Source: Coleophoma eucalyptorum (Eukaryota; Ascomycota; Leotiomycetes; Helotiales; Dermateaceae). Taken from it: a stretch of 64,000 nucleotides of DNA. The position numbers were made by a program, and so were the translations under genes. Numbering within the stretch: position 1 is the stretch's first letter; each line of letters starts with the position of its first letter. Under the pieces are notes generated by a model, which made no database searches, had not been told where the DNA came from, and worked only from the letters and a program-made list of their open reading frames with translations. The stretch is taken from the NCBI GenBank assembly GCA_026120035.1, contig JALRME010000026.1, positions 62,001 to 126,000 on the forward strand. Reading direction: 5' to 3'. Of this stretch, positions 49,757-60,995 are shown piece after piece.

Positions 49757-52700
49757 AGTGACGATATTCGAACACAAATATGTCTAGGTTGGAGAGAGTT
49801 AATGACTGGATAAAGATGCGAGTTCGATCGTTATCTGCAAATGGTTGTGGTTTATCAGCGTCGATGGTTTAGGGAGCCCAGCGATCTGGCGGTCGCACGA
49901 AGCAGGTTGATCCCAACAACGTATGACCCAAGCTGATGGATTCAGGCCCAAGCGAGAGAAAAAAAGCGAGGGAGTGCGGAATATGCTTCGAGGTCGAGGA
50001 GCAAGAGTAGTGTGTCGAAGGTTCGGACGTTCCGGTGAGGACTTGGACGTCTTTGAATTGTTCAGCCGATGTTGTGTTGACACGGCGGTGGTGTTCTTGG
50101 TTACGAGTGACGACTGCAGTTTGGGGAAGCCTGCTGGATTCTTGGGTTTGGCGCTTGAGATTCGCTTGGGAACGCTTGGGTTGGTACGGGACGATCGAGT
50201 CTTGTTCTTGGGCCGTTCCCTTTTTTTCCGTTGCCGTTCCTTTTCTTTTCGTCTGGCCGTTCGTTTCTTTCTCGCACACTCTGCCCTTCTCTTCTCGTTT
50301 CGTAATGACACGACCTTGGCTTGACCTCGACAACGACAGCAACGGCTTGGTTGAGGTTGTGGGAGGGAGAAGGGAGGAGGGAGGAAGTAGAAGGGGACGA
50401 GCAATAGAAGAGAACTGGATACCATGCCATGCCGGGAAGAGGAAGGAGGCAGGCAGGTGCAGCAGCTAGTTGCCCGTACCCTGTCCACTCTTACCGAGGG
50501 GGGGGGAGTCACTTCGCTTGGAGTTGATGGTTGATACTACGGTCCAGTCGTGTACCGTATCGTAGTGTACAATGTAGTGTCGCTAGGGAGCTAGTCTCTG
50601 GGCTCCCTCCCATCCTGTCCCATACCGTACCATCCCATACCATACCATGCTGGCACAGCAGCAGCACGGCAGCACGGCAGGAATCCAGTGCTTGAGGTGG
50701 GATTTGCTGAAGCACAGCCGGTGGGTCCACTAGCAGGGCTGGTGTCCAATGGGTGACCAGTGGACGGGAGTGGGTGAGATAGTGAAGGGCGGGCACGGCG
50801 GGGCTTGGGTCCCTCCTGTCCTTGGTCGGCCAATGGCTCGGGGGTGTGAGTGGGGCTGTCAGTTGAGAGTTCAGTGGTCTCTCCCGTGGCTCGTCGAATG
50901 CGGTGCTTCGCGTTCGGCCAGAATTCAGCCTTCAGCGGATGAGTTCATTGGGAAGTCTAAGCTGGTGCCCCAGATGCAGTAGCGCAGTATTGGCCGCATG
51001 GGCCGGTGGATCAGGCTTAGGGAGCAACAGGCATTGGACAAGGATTCGGCAGGCATTGGGCCACCACGCCTGCATTCCTCTCGCTCTCTTGCTACAACTG
51101 TACCCGGAAGTCTGTCAGTCCTAAGTAGGTATTGTCCCGTACTGTTCCCTACGGTCCTGTACCCGTACCATACCCGTGAGACATGCGAAGAGACAACCAT
51201 CGAACTCCTGCATGCCATGCGATGATACGCCTACGACAGCACTGCGCTGCGCTGCACTGTACCGTACGGCCTTTGAACGCCCCGCCGCAGCAAGATGATC
51301 AGATGCGATGCGTTGAACCAACAAATCACGGTATCCACGATGATAGTTGTACACAGGTGAGCTCCATTCTCCGTCCCATGGTACCCTAGGTGTCGTGGAA
51401 TGGATCCAGCTCCAATATGATGCCTGGTTGCCAGCTGCTCCCTCCTCAAGTCTTACATGCTACAATCATCCACCGTATGCACCCAAGCAGAATCATGGGA
51501 AAAGAGACTGTGCACCAATCCTGGCCTGGGTCTCACCAACCGACCTGCAGCGCCGCCTAGGGTTTGAGTGATGACTTGGTTGTTCACCTCAGCTGTGACA
51601 TGCTCAAATTCAAATTACGAATGCGCAACAGCATCGCTTACGCTGCTGAATTTCCTGGAGTGTGGTAAAGGAGGCACAAATCCCAATTCCGCGAAGCCTT
51701 CCCAGGTTGTCAGTGTACTACTCCCAGGAAACCCGCATTCGCTTCAGCAAGCCATGCTTTCCCAAAGGGAGCACTCATGTACTGTCCTGTACTTTGGTTC
51801 GATTAAAGAGGACCTGTCATTTTGGGATAGGAGAGCGCCTTGCCATCATACTGTGTCGCTTTATATTGGGAAAGTTCTTTTGATAAAACTTCCGGCTTGT
51901 CCCCGCATGAATGCAATATCCCACTGGAAGTCTGAAGCTTGGGCAGTTGAAAGACGCTTCAGTCTCAAAGCACCCGCGGCGACGACGATCACGGTCGGAC
52001 GATATCTGGTCCCAGACATCCGCGGTCATTTGCCTTTTTCCAGGATTTTGGCCGATGGTAATCCTCGCATCCCTGGTCAATCCAGTTGTTTTTGATAGCA
52101 GAGCGCCTACCAATACCAGGTCCGCCGCAAACCACACCGGGATCGAATAATCTTATCTGTGGCCGTGCCTGTCGAGGATGTGTCATGTTTGAGTTTGTGC
52201 GAGAATGCACGGAGTCATGTATCCAATCACCCCTACACCGTAAGGCCCAGGATTGATGGCTGGAAATTTGGCCTGTGAACGCGACGTTTGCAGACTGAGT
52301 TCCTGCTAGTTCACAGGCCATACTTCGTTTTGCTTGATGCATCCAGGAAAGTCTTGGGATTACCACCTAAGGTAGCCCTGCAAAGAGGACCAATTTAATA
52401 CACCAAATGCCTCTTGTTTGCTTCTGCGCATCGAAAACAGCAACTCGTACTATTGAAACAGCGTACCGGTAACAAATAATTTGGCCAATCTCTGAGCAAT
52501 GATAGCAACAACATCGAAAGAGCTTCTACTCTACGCCTCCACGTCATCGCTGCTAACTCAGCAGTGACAAAACCTACTAAGAACTTACCAGGAGAACAGA
52601 ATCTGGGATGGGAAATGAAACATCCCGCCGCCGCGATCCAGGAGCCCCGTAATTCCAATAATTCCATCCACGGAGCAAGCACCATTTCCTTCAAGGACCA

Positions 52701-55700
52701 GGACTGCAAAATGACAGCGGGAACCATCTCCATCGCTACGGAACAAAACCGGGGCCCGAGTGTATCTGCTAGTGTTCCTTATTCTACATCACTGACTTCG
52801 TAACGGTATTATTATAGCTTCCGACCATGATAAATGCCACGGGCCGCAACGCCCTAGATTGAAGTTTCTCGGTATTCTGAACTGATGCCAATCATCACCC
52901 CGGCCCACAGGATGCCACCACAGTGGAGTGACATAAAGGCAGTTAGTACCGAACGGCGTGTAAAGGCCACAGCCATGGACGTGCTCTAGATTGATTGTTT
53001 AAGGGCATAGAGGCGCACTATTGCGAAATAAGGTCGAATGATCGTGCCTCTCTCCAGAAGCAAAGTCTTGAACACGTTTGTGCCACGTTTATTCGGTGGC
53101 AAAGAAGCTCAGGTTTAGGCTCCAGATGTCTTTGAAAACGCCAGAGCTACTGTAGTGCTCGCTATTGACACTCCTGGCTGCTCGTCGGCGGCTGCACTTC
53201 ATACTTCCGTTGTCGAATAGAATGGGCCTATCCGCTTAAGTTAGCGTACTTTATCATATTCGGTAGCTGAAATAGCGATGAAGTGCTCTCCGCCACACGG
53301 CAGTTCAGATTAGCCGATTTTCATACTGTATCGCAAAAGCTCTTGCACCTTGTACCCGTACGACCGTTGCAACCCATAATCTTCATGACACATGCTGTAT
53401 CTGCTTCCATGGTACCAGTTCTGTATACTGCAAGTGTACACACGCTCTGCCTTGTGACCGTCAAATACCGTGTTGGTTCTAGCCTCTGCTGTACACAGCC
53501 ACTGGCCGTCATAGTGGTAATTGCAGCAATACAGCTGAAACTACACTGGATGTTAGAGCTCAGCACTCCCAGTTGGAATACTGGAACACGCATTGAGAGG
53601 TTCTAATGTCGTGCCAAAAAACAACATGTGGGTTCTCGCAAAATGCGGCCTTGCTGGACATTACTTAGAACCCTGCTCTCCACTCGGCTTTAACCATTCC
53701 AGACCAGGGCGGAGAATATCTCGGGTAGGGAAGAGCAAGGCAAGAAATTAATGCCAGGATGTTGTTTTCTCCAGAGCTCTTTTGCCAATCGCAGATACTC
53801 ACTTCTCGAGTCGAGGCCAGGATGTGGACCAGGAACTTTTATACAGTCCAGGGGGCTGCAGTCTGCAGACAGGCACTTGAAGAACCCTTGATGATACAGC
53901 ACTGTATCCTAACCAACGACGCCACCATGAATCTCCTCGGCGGAAATGGAGTGAGAAACTCATGCTGGCTTAGGGGGCTATTGATTTCTTCCAGGCTCGA
54001 GCAAGCTTCTAAAGGAAGGGTATTCTGGCTAGCCAGTCCAGGGCTCACAAATCTACATTATAGCTAAACCTGAAATCAACCCACCCATTATAACGTACGA
54101 TACCCCTTGTTATGCGGCTTGCCAAAATTCGGGCCAAGAATTGAACACATTTTCATCGCTAGACTCAAATCTGGACACCAGATGCGGAGTCCGGCCGATA
54201 TTGCGCACGCCTCCTCGATCGCCCCACGACGGGTAGCAAACTTCGCGGCACGGATTGCCTCTGGCGTTTTGGTGTCTGTTTTTTTAGTCTTTCAAGACGT
54301 ATGCCAGCGAACTTTATCAAGACAAGCAAAAATTCAGATCTACGATCGCAGACTGCAAGTCAACAGGTATTTTGCATACAATCCGCACATAATACTTACC
54401 AAACATCTCTTTGAGTCTCCTATGTGTTAAGTGTTGTCAACGCAATCTTTTACCCTTTCAGCGTGTCAAAAGCTGCAACCATCCGCAGATTTTGGTTGTC
54501 TTGACTGCAGTACCGTATTCACGTCCAAATATATCAAGAGGGTTCGTGCAAGACACAATACCTCTGCATTGAAGAAGAATCCCATGGTACAGAACACGGG
54601 AGATGTACATGATGGCATGGTGGTTCGACTTTACTTTTCTAGTAAGCTTGTCTGAGTCAAGAAAAGATCTGAGTCCAGTTTAGTCAGCGGCAGCTGGTGA
54701 CAGAAAATAGAATATGTCCATCAAGGATGGGCTCTACCATTGCGCTTCGCAGTGATTGGTTTCTGGCTTCCGCATATATCATATCTGAAGGTGGTCAAGT
54801 GAACCAAGACGCGACCGCGTAGACTTTCACATTCACGAATCTCTTGGATTCAGGCTGGTATGACACCACTAGAGAAGCCGAGTATGCCAGGAAAGAATGA
54901 CGGATGCAAGGCAAGAGCAAGGTTACCTGTTACTCTCAAGGCCGTCAGGTGGTACAGGTTTCTAGATGATCGTAATATTTCAATCTATCTCCTACCAACC
55001 TATATCTGCCACTTTTTTTCTCATACGGAATGATTGCCGAGCATAGCCAAGTTGCAGCTTGCTCATTTTTTAAGACATCGATCACTTGATGGGGTGCTTT
55101 GGCATGGTGTCGTATTCGTATAACTTCATCTGCTGTGCTATTCTGTAGAGAATTAGTGGTACATCGCGACAGTGTCGTTCCATCGTCCCCTTTTGCATAT
55201 TTAATTGAATGCATAAAACTAGTTAATCTTCATAGTCAAGTGTCCACCCGTGTAAATATAACGTAAGGTGAGGTGCTACATCAATGCGCTGTACTGCAGT
55301 GCATGCTGCAGCGCATGCTTTTGCTACTACTCAATAACACAACTCAGATCTCGATAGTGCATTGTTGGATGACGGCAGGGATCTGTTTGTTGAACTCAAA
55401 ACAACATTCAGAAATAAGAAGACAGGAGTATCACAGCTTCAGCAAGGCTACTCCGATTATAGTGGAAAATGAATCCTTAGATCTTCTACATAGAGCGACC
55501 TCTTGGACAACTGTCAAAACTTCTCTCTGCGCTCGTTTCGATCTCGTCATATTCTACAAACGTAGATGCAGACTCCATGTCTAACGGCAAGGGACAGCGA
55601 ACAGACAGGAAGCAATTCCGGCATCGGAAAACTCCAGGACCCGACTCTACTTCCCGTCATCACAGTTCAAATATTCGATAGTGGCAACAAAATGGTAGGG

Positions 55701-57973
55701 AGCAAGTAGCTGTACCTATCCGCTGTCAACTACCATACTCCAATTGATCATCTCAATGCGCTACCACGTTCCTGCATACCTTGTGCTCCGGGTTATTATA
55801 TTGCGTTTCTCTTGTGCTGCTGTCAGGTTTTGACATGATATCCATGGCCCAACGGATGCTTGGTGGAACCTGGCCCTGGGCTGATACTTTTCCACGAGGA
55901 TCAAGGCACTCCACGGGATAAGACTCCTGGGCGGGGAGTTAACACTCGTTTTTCTTATTGTGAACAAGAAGCGCTATACTTTCAAGCCAGTAAAGATGCG
56001 CTACACCTTCTTTGGAACTCAGATTTTCTCTCAGCACTGAACATTATTGGTTTTCTAGAGAAACGCACCAATGTATACGACAGGAGTCATGCATCGAAAC
56101 GAGACAGAAACTATGAAATTGTTTTGGCGGTGCCTTGGACAGCTGGTTCCTTTGCGGGCATCTTAGACATCACACTCGGAGCCCGAGCAGACTTTGCACA
56201 AACACAATAATTTCCAGTCCTCTTCCATATCCCGCCGGGTATTCTCCCCTGTCTATACAAGTATCGAGATCCTCCTTGGAGAAAGACCAGCAGTACGCAC
56301 CTGGCACAGCCATTAGGCACTGTTGTGTTGTCGTCGTCAGACATCCTGTAAGAGCTGGGAGAATTAGAAAATAACGAGCAGTGTTGGTCAGGCTCGCATG
56401 GGATTTTGAGAGCACGCTGCTACGTACACTACCTTGTTCTTGTAGTCGCTTTCAACATTTGCCTAGATAGAAGTGTTCATTTAATAGGATGGATTCAAGC
56501 TACTAGACAGTCTGTGGTTCATAGAGTAAGTAAAATTACTTGGAAGGCCACGGGAAAATTGATTAACTATAGGTATCCAGGCTTCGTATACCAACAAGGG
56601 GTTGGATTGGGCTAAATACGGAAAATGGGGTTCAACGGCATATGTGCTCTAGGCTCGATATCCGATGTATTGTTTTACAACGCTACACTAACCGATGAGC
56701 AGGTTAAATGTGAGGCTCTGATGCTCCTATTCGTGTAAGGCTCGACCACATCGTGAAGGGCAAGCCTAGACCAACCCAGCCTAAGCACATACAAAAGAAT
56801 AACATTAATATACGCTCCTGAGATCAATAGTTATTAAAGTGTTTTCAGTAGCCCCCGAGTTGCTATCAGGGTGCTCTTATAGTAGTAGCATTACCACCTG
56901 TACCTGGCAGCAACGCGATGGTACATCCAAGCTCATGCGACTAGCCTCGCTTCAGAAGACAGTGGTGTCGTGTGCAAAGAAGATCTATTAGGTTACTACA
57001 AGTAGTGAGGTTAGATTGGCTCCACTGGGACTATCTGAAGTGATCTCCGACATCAACTCATGGAAACCATGGTGTCATGCTTATGGTCCGGGCTAGCTTG
57101 TGTATCTCATAAAGCCATAAAGCTCGCGAGGCGACAGATGTTTCGATGTTTCAGCACCTACTGTACAGACAAGAGCCGAGCTTTCAAAAGATAAGGGCGC
57201 GATACGGACAAGAAATCCTTATCGGTAGGTTCACGTGATATCGTCCAGCAGCACCCCCCAATTGTCCATGCAAGAAATGATATCCCAATGAGGCGCCCAT
57301 TTCCTGCTACTTCGTACCGGAGCATGTACTGTAGAAGGTGAGGCTGAGAAGACGTGTGCAGAGAATGGCCATCGTCTCCCGGGCGAGGCTGCACCATTTG
57401 CGCGGGCCGCACCAGACCGTCGTCGTTCATGATGGAAGCTTCCAGAAAGCCGAAATGCTGATTCTACGCGCGCAAAGATAGAGAGGCACGGAGCACCACA
57501 TTCGAGCCAAAGACAGCTCGCGGTCTAAGAGGAGCGCGCTGAGGACGAGGGGGGGAAAGACGAGCCCAATCATCTGGATTTGGATCTCCCAGTTTAGAAA
57601 TTCAGCCCAATAACAATTGTCTTTGCGTGTTGCTGCGTTGCTCTGCGTTGCTCTGTGCTGCACCGCGCCAATTATACCCGACCTCGTTCGGAAGGAGGAA
57701 GGAAAAGAAAAGTACACAGCCTTCCTTTTCTTTTCATCTTCGCAATCACGTCGAGACAGAAACCCCATCCAAAGAGCGAGATCGGCTTCCTCTGTTGCAT
57801 CCTGTCCCGGCTTGGATCTCCTTGATACTGCAATCTGACCTGCCCTGACTTGACTTGACTATAGCAGCCCGGCATTAAGCAATGGTAAGCTGAGCCAACC
57901 ACAGAACATTCTCGAGCGAGCAGACAAGCGGCGGCGGACTTATCCAGATCAGTCCTAACGGCAACCATTCTCA
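49757..57973. other. 8.2-kb gene-poor spacer upstream of veA
   Basis: No gene I can support. 49757-50520 is pyrimidine-rich on the veA strand and probably leader/promoter. 50570-51260 holds scattered GTACC/CATACC repeats. 51300-57500 is of unremarkable composition with many open frames of 60-175 codons on both strands, none with recognisable domains or consistent exon structure. I saw no transposase, reverse transcriptase, terminal repeats or strong RIP-like AT skew. 57580-57973 is the promoter/leader of the DNAJC7-like gene. Confidence 0.55.
50615..50650. repeat. CATACC/CGTACC short repeats
   Basis: Tandem-like CCATACCGTACCATCC-type units of 5-6 bp; related strings recur at about 51140-51175 and 51255-51270. 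Simple sequence, about 0.9 kb upstream of veA. Confidence 0.6.
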
Positions 57974-60156
57974 ATGAACTTCTTCTCCAAGTCCAACAAA
58001 AAATCCAAAAACAAATCTTCCAGCGACGACGAGGGCGACAACGCTCCCCGGAAATCCACCAGCTCTAGGACTTCTCCTAAGAAAAAGTCTTCGTCTTCTG
58101 CTTCCGCCACTTCCCCCTCCAAATCCCACAGATCCAGAGACAAAGACGAAAATTATAGACCCGAACTAGGATCCTCGAGAAATAGTCGTCACAGTCACCG
58201 TTCCAGCACCCATTCCAGTCGACACTCCTACGACAAGGACACCCATCCGTTGAATCTTCCGCCTGACCAGCTGCGTAGATTGTCGGCGCTCTCCAAAATG
58301 GCTGACGCTATGGATGTTGACTCGGAGGCTCCCAACAGCCAGCCCACCTCACCCCCCGCTCAAGCAAGTATGCCCGGCTCTTTTGATGCCCCAAAGGCAA
58401 ATGGGGTGAACGGCACAACTGAAGAGACTGGTCCTGTTCCACCTCCTCACAAGTCAAATCCTACGAGCCCTGTAGCCCAGGCACCACCCACACCTGAAGA
58501 TGCCGAGGCATTCAAGACTGCAGGGAATAAACACTACAAAGCAAAGGAGTGGAAAAAGGCCATTGAAGAGTATACCAAAGGTAAATTCAATTCCAGGCTG
58601 GTTTCATTGTTTCTCAGCTAATAAAGCCCCCCCACTGTAGCCGTGGAAGCCATGCCTTCATCAGCAACATATCTCAGCAACCGAGCTGCAGCATACATCT
58701 CCAATGGCCAATACCTTAATGCCCTCGAAGACTGCTTGCGTGCCGATGAACTAGACCCAAACAACCCAAAGATTCTGCTACGGCTTGCACGAGTCTACAC
58801 CAGCTTAGGACGACCACAGGAGGCAATTGACACATTCGAGCGCATTCAACCTCCTGCCTCAGCCAAGGATATGGCACCTGCAAAGGCGATGCTCAAGTTT
58901 ATTGGTGACGCTGAGGACGCACTCAAGAATGGAGTGACAGGATCCATGGCTCTATATGCATTGGATCAAGCTGAGAAGTACTTGGGAATCGGCGCACCGC
59001 GGCCGAGAAAATGGCAGTTGATGAGAGGCGAGGCCTACCTGAAGATGGGTACCGTGAACGCTCTTGGAGATGCGCAAAACGTGGCTATGAACCTCCTACG
59101 CAACAACAGTCAAGATCCTGAGGCTTTGGTTCTTCGTGGAAGAGCACTCTATGCACAGGGAGACAATGAAAAGGCTATTCAACACTTCCGACAAGCGATT
59201 AGCTGCGACCCTGATTACCGAGACGCTGTCAAGTATCTTCGGTTGGTACAGAAGCTTGATCGGCTCAAGGCAGACGGAAACACCGAGTTCAAGGCGAAGC
59301 GATACCAAGAAGCTGTTGATAAATATACCGAGGCACTCGAGGTGGATCCCCTAAACAAGGGCACAAATTCGAAGTTGTTCCGCAACCGAGCCGTGGCTTT
59401 GGTGCAGATGAAGGAATATGCCCGTGCCATCAGCGATTGCGAACGTGCTATTGCCCTTGATCCCTCATACCTTGCCGCGAAGAAGACTAAAGCCAATGCT
59501 CTTGGCCAGTCTGGTAATTGGGAAGAGGCTGTCCGTGAGTACAAGGCATTAGCAGAGGCTGATCCGAGTGATGCAAGCCTTGCAAAGGAGGTACGCAAGG
59601 CGGAACTGGAGCTGAAGAAGAGCAAGAGGAAGGACTATTATAAGATCCTTGGCGTGGAAAAGGACGCCGATGAGAACCAGGTCAAAAAGGCATACAGAAA
59701 GCAAGCCATTGTCCACCATCCAGACAAGAATCCCGATGACGAGCACGCCGCCGAAAGGTTCAAGGATATTGGAGAAGCCTACGAGACCTTGAGCGATCCT
59801 GAGTAAGTTAGGCTACAAGATTACCCTACATAATTTGCTGATGAGATGGTTAGGAAACGTGCACGTTACGACAATGGAGACGATCTGATTGATCCCATGG
59901 AGGGCTTCGGTGGCGGTGGTGGAATGGGAGGTGGAATGAACATCGACCCAGGTTAGTCCGAACCACCTCGCTCGCACGTAGGAAGATTGCTAACAATACC
60001 ACAGAAATCTTAATGCAAATGTTCGGTGCACAGATGGGTGGGGGAGGGTCACGAGGTGGAGGTGGAGGATTCCACAGTTTTGGAGGAGGTGGGATGCCTG
60101 GTGGGGGCAGACGTGGTCAACCTCAAGGATTTCCTGGAGGATTTTCTTTCCAATGA
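57974..60156 (+). CDS. TPR and J-domain co-chaperone, DNAJC7-like
   Basis: Hsp70/Hsp90 co-chaperone with tetratricopeptide repeats and a J domain. Exons: 57974..58580, 58641..59802, 59854..59951 and 60005..60156; sum 2019 bp, 672 aa. Order: Lys/Ser-rich disordered N-terminus (about 1-170); first TPR block starting [20 protein letters not shown] (about 177) and continuing through [12 protein letters not shown]; a second TPR block ([40 protein letters not shown]); J domain about 537-605 beginning [19 protein letters not shown] with an intact HPD at about 562-564; Gly/Met-rich tail ending GFPGGFSFQ. This matches the architecture of human DNAJC7/TPR2. Directly after the UGA stop the same frame stays open for 93 codons (separate entry). 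Spacer to the downstream exportin gene on the same strand is 0.84 kb. Confidence 0.93.
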
Positions 60157-60438
60157 CAAGATAGCGCCCAGGATACCGACGATACTCAGAGCAGCTCTGA
60201 TGATGATAGTGGCCCTCCAGTCAGCAAATCCAATGACAGCGTTTCTGGAAAGCAGTTCGATGATACTCAGTTGCAGTGGCTGCGCAATGTGGGTGTGGGG
60301 GTTCTTTTTGCAGGCGTCTTCTTTCCTTTGGATGTCCTGGCCATCGCGATGTTCTTGATGGCTGGATTGTACATTTGTATCAGGGTTTGGAAGTATCTAT
60401 GGCATCAACTGTTTGGAACTCATAGACAAGAGTTATAG
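60157..60438 (+). other. In-frame 3' extension of the DNAJC7-like frame with tail-anchor-like helix
   Basis: Codons 60157..60435, closed by TAG at 60436-60438, continue the DNAJC7-like frame after its TGA (60154-60156; context CAA TGA CAA). They encode an acidic Asp/Ser/Thr/Gln-rich linker (DSAQDTDDTQSSSDDDSG), then a hydrophobic stretch of about 30 residues (starting NVGVGVLFAGVFFPLDVL) and a short basic/aromatic tail (VWKYLWHQLFGTHRQEL). Codon pattern and composition look protein-coding. No suitable own ATG precedes the linker. It could be translated by UGA readthrough, or joined by an alternative intron removing the stop (a phase-compatible acceptor ACAAG|AT lies at 60160). A small inverted repeat, CAGAG-CAG-CTCTG, lies at 60187-60199. 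Not proven to be expressed. Confidence 0.5.
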
Positions 60439-60995
60439 ATCTCATTGCAGGCGTTCTCCGATCACTTTCCCAGGCGGTTAGGCTGCTAGTAATAGGAGAT
60501 GTCTTCAATGGGAAGTTAAAGAGACATGATGGAATATCAAAGAACCTGTGAAATCAACGTGATGTTTGCCTCCATGACTAGAATACCTACCTCACGCGAC
60601 CTAGGAGGAGGCTCACGTGTGTTCGCTTAGCTCGCCCAAGGCTGATATCGAGCGCAAGGTTTGAAGACACCGACTGCAATTTATTCTGTGGTGGGGTACA
60701 ATACACATCTTCTGCCACCTCAACTCCTGCCAAACACAGCATAACAATTTCCCTGGCACAACCGGATATCTCCCCAGTATAACTGCTTGACGGCCACAGG
60801 ATCTTCTATCTTTCCAAGCCCATCTTGCCTACGTTTATCCGGATTATGACTCCCAGGTAGCGGCCCCAATACCGAAGCATGCCCCACGATACTTTTACAA
60901 CACTCGATCTACTTCCAAAGACATAGTAGATACTACATTCGCCCCCCAAAAAGTTACGCCTTGGCCTCAAGCTCTCCCCTGAGGGCAAGAGCGTC
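60439..60995. promoter_or_regulatory. Spacer upstream of los1
   Basis: About 560 bp holding the DNAJC7-like 3' UTR and the los1 promoter. It contains a TACCTACC string near 60585 and CACGTG-type E-box cores near 60613. Nothing else recognised. Confidence 0.5.

Noticed and set aside
49799..50512. 237-codon minus-strand frame directly upstream of veA
   Set aside because: Arg/Lys/Pro-rich translation of a pyrimidine-biased leader; open because of base bias, with a competing frame on the same DNA.
51568..52095. Plus-strand open frame of 175 codons in the gene-poor block
   Set aside because: No domain, no signal peptide or consistent hydrophobic pattern, a roughly overlapping open frame on the other strand; looks like chance.
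56111..56415. Overlapping minus-strand frames of about 80 codons with several Cys residues, considered as a small secreted protein
   Set aside because: A hydrophobic stretch near the start of one frame hints at a signal peptide, but no ATG is well placed and no exon model gives a coherent protein.
60026..60358. Second plus-strand open frame of 110 codons overlapping the 3' end of the DNAJC7-like gene in another frame
   Set aside because: Overlaps exon 4 and the extension out of frame; its first part mirrors the Gly-rich codons and it lacks its own coherent domain, so it is treated as a shadow.
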